Source: NORP240 sp942492445 (lineage in GTDB: Bacteria; Pseudomonadota; Gammaproteobacteria; Pseudomonadales; Pseudohongiellaceae). From it: a stretch of 20,277 nucleotides of DNA. Below the pieces are notes generated by a model that saw only the letters and a program-made list of their open reading frames with translations, was not told the origin of the DNA and made no database searches. The position numbers and the translations under genes are program-made. This document shows, piece after piece, positions 15,457 to 20,277 of this stretch. The stretch covers positions 1 to 20,277 of the forward strand of contig CALOEW010000092.1 of assembly GCA_942492445.1 (NCBI GenBank), read 5' to 3'. The first letter of the stretch is position 1, and the number at the start of each line of letters is the position of its first letter.

Positions 15457-16476
15457 TCAAGTCCCGTGAGTTTCGAGACCGCAGACCTGCATTGCTTCGG
15501 AAGCGGTACAGAATTGAAATCCCCGACTGGCAGGGTGGCTGAGCAAAGCCTTCAAGGAGACATCTATCCTCGTGAATCTTCGGTCGTGTATATTCGAACG
15601 AAACGTAAACGCCAGGTAGGGCCTTTTCTGCAAGGCAATGGCTCGGGAAAGCATTGCAGAAAAAGTGTTTTCCCCTTCCCAGGAGCGCACCATTGCCAGG
15701 GGCATGCTCTGTAATCTGCCATTGATGCCATTGCGAAGCAATCTGCCAAGCCGCGTTCGCAAGGCACGAGGCCCGTACCCCAGTTTCATAAACGCTGAAG
15801 TCAGGGGTATGAGCGTAATACTCCTGCTTCCAACCTCAACAGGTTTTCTGAAGTCAGCGCTGGAAGGCTGGTAGGGAACCCTGGGGACCCGGCAGAAACT
15901 TGGCGTCGGAGCCGTTTGCGGGCGATTACCGTAGTGCTTCTTTGACAACAGCCCAGGCTCCAATGTCAGGTCATAGCGTATGCCGAGTGATTCTGCCCTG
16001 TTGACAGCCCTGGTACTCAAAAAGAAGTTTCCAAAACTCATGGCCTGGCACTTCTCGCTGAAGGACTGCCGATAGGCCTCCACTGCGGTTTCAAGGCATT
16101 CATCCACCCAGTCGCAGTCTGCGCTGTCGTCGATCCAGCCGTCCAGGCTTTGCGACCATTTATAGTTATGCACATGCAGACCTATAGCGTCGCCACGGGA
16201 CCTGAGATCGTCCAGTATATTGCTGTACTGATCCACTGCCCAGGCGGGATTTCCGTAAGCGATCCGGATCTGCGGGTCCATCCGCAACATCCAGTTGAAA
16301 CGCACGGGGCAGCCTGTCACTTCCTCTAATTTATTCCGGTAGTCATTCATATAGCCATGACAGAACTCGAATCCCGACCACGGCCGTGGCTTGGTCACAT
16401 CCACCAGAAATTCATCCGGCTCCACGTCTATGTTCAGGATGACGGGAATTCTTGCTGTCTCGTTTCCGTAAATCAT
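15457..16476 (-). CDS. Polysaccharide deacetylase-like protein (NodB-fold, divergent)
   Basis: A 339-residue protein resembling a divergent bacterial branch of the NodB/polysaccharide deacetylase fold. Metal-site candidates are Asp17 and Glu19 in PVILNIDVEPDEF (residues 11-23) and His101 and His103 in GLHVHNYKW. Other conserved stretches are FNWMLRMDPQI, MSFGNFFLSTRAV, RYDLTLEPGL and RVPRVPYQPSSADFRKP. There is no signal peptide, so the substrate is cytoplasmic, perhaps a nucleotide- or lipid-linked sugar, or the protein is not a sugar deacetylase at all. The ATG at 16476 is chosen because homology begins shortly after it. Longer starts up to 16668 would run across the divergent zinc-ribbon gene at 16643. 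It is the first gene of a three-gene unit with the CoA-transferase and crotonase. Confidence 0.75.
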   Translation of the reverse strand: MIYGNETARIPVILNIDVEPDEFLVDVTKPRPWSGFEFCHGYMNDYRNKLEEVTGCPVRFNWMLRMDPQIRIAYGNPAWAVDQYSNILDDLRSRGDAIGLHVHNYKWSQSLDGWIDDSADCDWVDECLETAVEAYRQSFSEKCQAMSFGNFFLSTRAVNRAESLGIRYDLTLEPGLLSKKHYGNRPQTAPTPSFCRVPRVPYQPSSADFRKPVEVGSRSITLIPLTSAFMKLGYGPRALRTRLGRLLRNGINGRLQSMPLAMVRSWEGENTFSAMLSRAIALQKRPYLAFTFRSNIHDRRFTRIDVSLKALLSHPASRGFQFCTASEAMQVCGLETHGT

Positions 16477-16642
16477 GCAAATTACCGATTCTTCATCAAC
16501 AGTGTACACAGTTTTGCCGAATTTCCTTGGGTTATCAAACACTGATTGGTAGAGTGCGATATTGATCAAGCCGTCGTTCCAAACTCCCTTGCCGCCCCCG
16601 GACGATCCGGCATTACATCTGTAATTGAAAAAGCAGGCACTA

Positions 16643-16834
16643 ATGAGAGAGACCCGTGAGCAGAACATCGGCTGCCCTTACTGCGGTGAAATCATCAGGG
16701 TTGTCATCGATTGTTCGGTTCCACAACAAAGCTATATTGAAGACTGCCAGGTATGTTGCCGCCCGATTGAATTCGATGTTGTTGTAGATGAGGCTGGAGA
16801 ACCGTCGGTTTCAGTATACACTGAGAATGAATAA
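16643..16834 (+). CDS. CPXCG motif-containing small zinc-ribbon protein
   Basis: A 63-residue cysteine-rich protein. CPYCG at residues 11-15 and CQVCC at 35-39 form a four-cysteine zinc ribbon (Cys11, Cys14, Cys35, Cys38), with Cys24 and Cys39 extra. The acidic C-terminal half (EFDVVVDEAGEPSVSVYTENE pattern) and the short length match the proteobacterial CPXCG family, whose function is unknown. The ATG at 16643 has CAGG about 6 bases upstream. A TTG at 16625 in the same frame is a less likely start. It is divergent from the deacetylase-like gene and is followed by the repeat block. Confidence 0.85.
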   Translation: MRETREQNIGCPYCGEIIRVVIDCSVPQQSYIEDCQVCCRPIEFDVVVDEAGEPSVSVYTENE

Positions 16835-16884
16835 CGCCAGGCCGTGTACTGGCCAATACGCTGATTTATTGGGGTTGGAGGATT

Positions 16885-16922
16885 GTCAGTTATTCTTGGC
16901 TTCGAAGCCACGAATAACTGAC
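16885..16922. repeat. 38-bp near-perfect palindrome (REP-like or terminator)
   Basis: GTCAGTTATTC pairs with GAATAACTGAC, and between them TGGCTTCGAAGCCA is itself a perfect palindrome, so the whole 38 bases fold into one long stem with a single mismatch. It starts 50 bases after the zinc-ribbon gene. The flanks (TTGGGGTTGG before, ACCCCCGC after) extend partial pairing. It lacks a T-run, so a simple intrinsic terminator is unlikely. A REP-type palindrome or a mobile-element end fits better. Confidence 0.65.
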
Positions 16923-17050
16923 CCCCGCAAACCCTTGGAAACAAAACTGCACGCTATCTGATTTTCAAATTCAGTACTTGCTGACCTATCACCCCAGGGG
17001 CCTGGGCACACTGCAGGCATCGGTTCCGTGAAACCTTTCTTTTCTTTAGC

Positions 17051-17198
17051 TTAACAGGCTGTTGAAAAAGGTGATGAGCGCAGCCATGGCGAGGCAAAAA
17101 CTGGCGATAAAGCGCAGTTTACCGGGTGTAAATGAGCATTTTGAGCCAGTTTTTAACGAAGCACTGGCAAGCGCAATAGTTTTTCAACAGCCTGTTAA
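17051..17198. mobile_element. MITE-like element with 19-bp perfect terminal inverted repeats
   Basis: The left end TTAACAGGCTGTTGAAAAA (17051-17069) is the exact reverse complement of the right end at 17180-17198. Further pairing inside (AAAAACTGGC at 17096-17105 with GCCAGTTTTT at 17145-17154, and TTTAC with GTAAA around CGGGT near 17125) makes the 148 bases one long imperfect hairpin with no coding capacity. The outermost TTAA could be part of the repeat or a target duplication. This is the design of a miniature inverted-repeat transposable element moved by a transposase supplied elsewhere. From memory, similar AGGCTGTTGAAAAA-ended sequences occur in other gammaproteobacteria. Confidence 0.7.
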
Positions 17199-17207
17199 TT
17201 GGTGCTT

Positions 17208-17239
17208 CTTAAAAATGTGGGACAGCAATGAACCTAACT
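17208..17239 (+). repeat. Direct repeat, left copy
   Basis: CTTAAAAATGTGGGACAGCA followed by ATGAACCTAACT. A copy at 17652 differs only by one A fewer in the A-run and a C-to-G change. The two copies bound a 412-base segment. The left copy also forms one arm of the hairpin at 17217-17253. Confidence 0.6.
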
Positions 17240-17253
17240 CATTGCTATCCCAC
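17217..17253. repeat. Hairpin with 15-bp arms
   Basis: GTGGGACAGCAATGA and TCATTGCTATCCCAC pair over 15 bases with one mismatch around a 7-base loop (ACCTAAC). It begins only 19 bases after the MITE-like element. No T-run follows, so a mobile-element end is more likely than a terminator. Confidence 0.6.
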
Positions 17254-17651
17254 AATATCATGACCGGAAAGCTTTCAACGGGCTGAATCCGGGCACTTCC
17301 AGTATGCGTGGTCCCTGTCAGACATGAACAAGAGTTTGTTACACGACCAACAATATATTGCCGTGCCTCATTCAGAAACTGATCGCAGGAATCGAGGCCA
17401 ATGCAGGAGGAATTCCGCACTCAACCCAGGCGTGGCCGGCAGGGGTATCCTGGGGCTGCAATAAAAGGACCAGCGCCGAGGGAGGAAAAATGACCGCTTT
17501 CCAGGGCATTTTTCGAGTGAGGGCGCCCGGAGGGGCGGGGGCCGGGCCACAGGATACCCGCCGCGGGCTGCGCCGCTCGAAGCCACCCATCTCATTCAAC
17601 TCTCCGTTGATGGCTGAAAGCCGGAGCATTGCGGTAATTAATCAGAGACTC
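17254..17651. other. Non-coding segment between direct repeats
   Basis: GC-rich sequence without a supported gene. Short open frames on both strands are rich in Arg, Pro and Gly and lack ribosome binding sites. It contains a perfect 10-bp inverted repeat, GGGTATCCTG at 17443-17452 and CAGGATACCC at 17550-17559. The whole segment is bounded by 32-base direct repeats and may be a mobile-element remnant. Confidence 0.4.
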
Positions 17652-17682
17652 CTTAAAATGTGGGACAGCAATGAACGTAACT
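17652..17682 (+). repeat. Direct repeat, right copy
   Basis: CTTAAAATGTGGGACAGCAA followed by TGAACGTAACT, matching the copy at 17208. The sequence after it (TATAGAAACG) lacks the second hairpin arm present at the left copy. It ends about 40 bases from the stop codon of the nuclease gene. Confidence 0.6.
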
Positions 17683-17722
17683 ATAGAAACGCAGCACCGG
17701 GCTACAAACAGATTTCGGCCAC

Positions 17723-19207
17723 CTATCTCTGCCGGTTCTGAAATAAATTGGCAATCTTCACCATCCCCAGAGTATCCATCCGGCAATACTCAAGCAACTG
17801 TTCTTCAAGACTGCTCCTGCGCTCTTTAGAGGTTCCAGGTGCAATACATTGCCTGTACGCCATCTGCGCCTCAGTACCATTGTGCACACCCGCCAGCTGG
17901 CTGTAGTCCAGATCAGGCGCAATGGTCGGCAACACCGACTTGATCGACCAGCGACCTTTCATCGCCGGGTGGTAGTAATGTTTTTTCGCCACCTTCTGCA
18001 GATCGAAAAGGCGTTCCGCCAGTTGCACCAGCTCATCCGCCAGGTCCGGGTAACGCCGCATAAGGGCCGTGATGACCGTTCGTTCATAATTGCTGTACAT
18101 GAAAATTGTGCCTTCGCTGCCGAGCACGGCCAGCAGCTTTTCGGAAAATGCCCGCATGGGAGGCGCGCCACTGATGTCCAGGAACGCCTCGTGCTCCACC
18201 TCGCCACGCTGCCGCTCGATATGACAGGACCACTGGAACGGCAATGGTTCGAAGGGTCTGGTGTGCAGCCAGACGGGCACGGCAAACCCGATAGTCTCGA
18301 AATCCAGGTAGAAGCGTGGATACGGCAGGTCTGCCAGTTCCTTGCCAGCTTCCTGGTCCAGAAATACTTGACCACTTTTGACCGCATGCCGCACTCGCAC
18401 CTGTAACGGTCTGGTCAGCACACCATCGGGGATGTCACGAATGTCATGAATACCCTGCGCCCGCAATTCGTCCACGACTTTACCTCCACCCGGTAAAGTC
18501 TCCAGCGGGTACCCGGGCACCTGCTGCCAGCAATGGCCCCTGAAGGGGCAACCAAAGGGTTCGACACATTGCCTGCCCGGTTCGATATCCGGCAACGGCC
18601 CCTGCAGGGTTTGCCTGGCACCGTCCACCCATCCCGGAATCAGCGGTTGCAGATCGGCGACCTGCTCAGTGATGTCCTGGCAGGCGATAAGGCCGTCGTA
18701 TTCCCCTTCTTCCTGGTAACGGAAGGAGGTGTCGATATGGGCCAGTTCGATCCGGGCTGGCGCGAAACCGGCCTGAGCCATCACCCAGGCCTGCAGCGCA
18801 CAGTCGGGAATATGGTAAGCCTTCAGCTTCGCCGCTGACTTCACCTCACGGAGCAGCAGCCCGCTTTTGCCGGGTATGACGATGTCCGCCCGTATCAGCA
18901 CCTCCTGAAATCCGAAAGTCGCCTCGAACAATGGCACTGGATTCGGCCCGGTAAGCAGCTCGCGGGTCCGCTGCAATGCCAGATCGAGCCCGAGCGTTGC
19001 CTCGCCACCGACCAGGATACCTCCAGGAAGCAGGTCCCGCGCTATGGCCCCTACTTCATCGCCCTGTGCAAACCAGTATTCCGCCTGTTCGTCCGCGGCG
19101 GCCAGTTCCGGTCGATGCATTTCCAGGTAGAGGCGCTTGGGACACTGTTTCCAGGCCAGTATCCTGCCCTTGGAAAGCCGCTCTGATTTCCGCAGTTGAT
19201 GGTTCAT
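17723..19207 (-). CDS. Cas4-like / DUF2779 fused nuclease
   Basis: A 494-residue predicted cytoplasmic DNA nuclease with two catalytic parts. The N-terminal half looks like a PD-(D/E)XK exonuclease of the Cas4/RecB type: Asp108 in RADIV, Glu121 and Lys123 in LLREVKSAAKLK, and an iron-sulfur cluster from Cys22 (KQCPKRLYL) with Cys214, Cys220 and Cys226 (RQCVEPFGCPFRGHCWQ). The C-terminal half is DUF2779, probably a DEDD-type 3'-5' exonuclease fold: Asp302 and Glu304 in YLDFETIG, YSNYERT near 371-377, and Asp478 in EYCRMDT. The biological role is unknown; DNA repair or defence is plausible. No cas genes or CRISPR repeats are present. The ATG at 19205-19207 gives the normal family N-terminus. 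The repeat block lies directly beyond its 3' end. Confidence 0.85.
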   Translation of the reverse strand: MNHQLRKSERLSKGRILAWKQCPKRLYLEMHRPELAAADEQAEYWFAQGDEVGAIARDLLPGGILVGGEATLGLDLALQRTRELLTGPNPVPLFEATFGFQEVLIRADIVIPGKSGLLLREVKSAAKLKAYHIPDCALQAWVMAQAGFAPARIELAHIDTSFRYQEEGEYDGLIACQDITEQVADLQPLIPGWVDGARQTLQGPLPDIEPGRQCVEPFGCPFRGHCWQQVPGYPLETLPGGGKVVDELRAQGIHDIRDIPDGVLTRPLQVRVRHAVKSGQVFLDQEAGKELADLPYPRFYLDFETIGFAVPVWLHTRPFEPLPFQWSCHIERQRGEVEHEAFLDISGAPPMRAFSEKLLAVLGSEGTIFMYSNYERTVITALMRRYPDLADELVQLAERLFDLQKVAKKHYYHPAMKGRWSIKSVLPTIAPDLDYSQLAGVHNGTEAQMAYRQCIAPGTSKERRSSLEEQLLEYCRMDTLGMVKIANLFQNRQR

Positions 19208-19597
19208 TGTCCAGCCTCAGGGACAGGCTTTAAGGTCTTCCTGCACTCGGTTGTGTATGTCTCCGATGTTGTGATCCGCCGACTCACCTGATTCGCGAGC
19301 CGGGAGGATTCCCACCTTTAACAGAACTCTTCTTCGTTTTCCATCTCAGATTCCTTGGCAGGATCCCGGCTATACATGCTCTGGGAACCAACAGCTTCAG
19401 ATCCGGCGGGAGTTGCACCGCCTGATACCGGGCGGAATGCCGGAACGCAATGCGGTAATCAACCAATCCAGATTCTGACCCGGACGTATACCTTCCAGCA
19501 CTCAAAATTTTTCCACGTAATTTCCAGGGAACCTCTGATAAGGTCCCGCAGAGTGTTGTTGGACTTTATCAGAGGTTTCCCAGAGGAGGACTGGAAC
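19208..19597. other. Divergent intergenic region, only a hairpin repeat recognised
   Basis: This 390-base gap separates the minus-strand nuclease gene from the plus-strand exported protein gene. An open frame from 19355 runs into the downstream gene but has no binding site and would hide its signal peptide. Apart from the hairpin at 19530-19577 I see nothing specific. Confidence 0.4.
19530..19577. repeat. Hairpin repeat, copy 2 (AACCTCTGAT type), upstream of exported protein gene
   Basis: AACCTCTGATAA (19530-19541) pairs perfectly with TTATCAGAGGTT (19566-19577) around a 24-base loop; outer bases GG and CC extend it with one bulge. The left arm and the following GGTCCC match the sequence at 4015-4033. 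It sits 20 bases before the ATG of the gene at 19598, just ahead of its ribosome binding site, so it would form a 5' leader stem-loop if transcribed. Confidence 0.55.
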
Positions 19598-19984
19598 ATG
19601 AACGCAGAACGATCTGCCCGACTACTAACCGCGGTTTCGCTTGGTTTAAGCGCCTGTGCTGCTTCAGCAGAGACCTATTTCTGTGAAGACGTGGCCGGAG
19701 TTTCCATAGATCAGTACGGAGTTTCCACTTCGACCGATGAAGTCAATGATTTCGAGGACCAGGAGTGGGTGGTGGATACCGAGAAGGGCTGGCGCCGGGC
19801 CGATCTGCCTCATTTCAGCGGTGCCTGTGAGTCGAATAAGGGCTATGTCGTGTGCAAGGCACATGACATAGCCTTTGGCGAGGCGACGTTTTCCATTCAC
19901 CCGAATGGTTCAGACTATGTCCTTGTGTACATTGACTATGGACTGGATGCGTTGGCATTCGCAGGAAAATGTTCGAGGACCTGA
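19598..19984 (+). CDS. Small exported protein with four cysteines, similar layout to the 3551 gene
   Basis: A 128-residue exported protein of unknown function. The signal peptide (MNAERSARLLTAVSLGLSAC) can be read as Sec type I, cleaved after AASA, or as a lipoprotein with lipobox LSAC at Cys20. The mature part has four cysteines spaced C-47-C-8-C-38-C, with KAHDI after the third, close to the C-46-C-10-C-44-C and HDI of the protein at 3551. This suggests distant paralogues with two disulfides. The ATG at 19598 is well supported by AGAGGAGG at 19582-19589, 8 bases upstream. A stem-loop ends just before that site and could affect translation. Confidence 0.8.
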   Translation: MNAERSARLLTAVSLGLSACAASAETYFCEDVAGVSIDQYGVSTSTDEVNDFEDQEWVVDTEKGWRRADLPHFSGACESNKGYVVCKAHDIAFGEATFSIHPNGSDYVLVYIDYGLDALAFAGKCSRT

Positions 19985-20111
19985 GTCCTGTTTATCGGGG
20001 CTGAACGGCTCCAAAGGCACGCACGTGGCACATGCGCGGCTGGTTCTGTCCGCAGTCGCATGAATCCACCGGTCTGTAAGTACCGGGCTGATTGCGATAA
20101 CCTTCCTGTCC

Positions 20112-20277
20112 ATGGAAAATTTTCAGATCACCACGCCAGACATTGCGGTTTTGGTCGTCTATGTGCTGGGTACGCGCCTGCTTTTTGGCTGGTACCTGGC
20201 ACGAAAAAGACTTCAGGCTTCCTCGGAAGAGTACTTTCTTGCCGGTCGTAATCTAACCTGGCCCATCATCGGGTTTT
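20112..20277 (+). CDS. Sodium:solute symporter family protein, N-terminal fragment
   Basis: The first 55 codons of an inner-membrane SSS-family (SLC5-like) transporter, cut by the window edge. The first helix (IAVLVVYVLGTRLLFGWYLA) is followed by the family signature SSEEYFLAGRNLTWPIIGF, which starts the second helix. Members use the sodium gradient to import sugars, amino acids, carboxylates or similar solutes; the substrate cannot be told from this part. The ATG at 20112 is the first sensible start, though no strong Shine-Dalgarno precedes it. Confidence 0.8.
   Translation, partial: MENFQITTPDIAVLVVYVLGTRLLFGWYLARKRLQASSEEYFLAGRNLTWPIIGF

Noticed and set aside
17443..17559. 10-bp inverted repeat considered as an integron attC or group II intron fragment
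   Set aside because: No integrase or reverse transcriptase gene, and no attC core sites or intron domain structure could be identified.
17368..17629. Short minus-strand Arg/Pro-rich open frames in the repeat block
   Set aside because: They lie in GC-rich repeat-like sequence, lack binding sites and look like translation of non-coding repeats.
16835..17722. Repeat block considered as a CRISPR array, prompted by the neighbouring Cas4-like gene
   Set aside because: There are only pairs of repeats at irregular spacing, with no regular repeat-spacer pattern and no other cas genes.

Overview
The window looks like chromosomal DNA of a Gram-negative, probably aquatic gammaproteobacterium. The reasons are high GC, many exported and lipoprotein signals, an Enterobacteria-like low-specificity threonine aldolase, a TrhA/hemolysin III protein, and intergenic palindromes of the kind common in that class. 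No marker fixes the genus. No rRNA, tRNA, CRISPR array, phage genes or intact transposase were seen.

Layout. About 0.2-3.1 kb, minus strand: a Cof-type HAD phosphatase, a threonine aldolase gene (ltaE) interrupted by two single-base insertions, and a small membrane protein gene interrupted by a third. 3.5-4.4 kb, plus strand: a small exported four-cysteine protein and a DUF3185 membrane protein. 4.5-6.9 kb, minus: N-formylglutamate amidohydrolase-like protein overlapping a transglutaminase-like protein, then TrhA. 7.3-9.9 kb, plus: a large M1-family zinc aminopeptidase lipoprotein. 10.0-11.2 kb, minus: an NRAMP-fold transporter lacking the classical metal-binding motifs. 11.4-13.4 kb, plus: a secreted Vps62-like protein with three Fn3-like domains. 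13.4-16.5 kb, minus: a three-gene unit of polysaccharide deacetylase-like protein, family III CoA-transferase and crotonase-fold protein. 16.6 kb, plus: a CPXCG zinc-ribbon protein. 16.8-17.7 kb: a gene-free repeat block (38-bp palindrome, 148-bp MITE-like element, hairpin, 32-bp direct repeats). 17.7-19.2 kb, minus: a Cas4-like/DUF2779 nuclease. 19.6-20.0 kb, plus: a second small exported four-cysteine protein. From 20.1 kb: the start of a sodium:solute symporter.

How the genes may work together. Two minus-strand units look co-transcribed: transglutaminase with amidohydrolase (stop and start codons overlap), and deacetylase with CoA-transferase and crotonase (gaps of about 17 and 32 bases). 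The rest read as independent housekeeping, envelope and accessory genes. I did not find a clear complete new defence or biosynthetic system. The observations most worth following are the pair of four-cysteine exported proteins at either end of the window, each next to a copy of the same short repeat; the non-canonical NRAMP protein; the crotonase without its usual glutamates; and the repeat block beside the fused nuclease.
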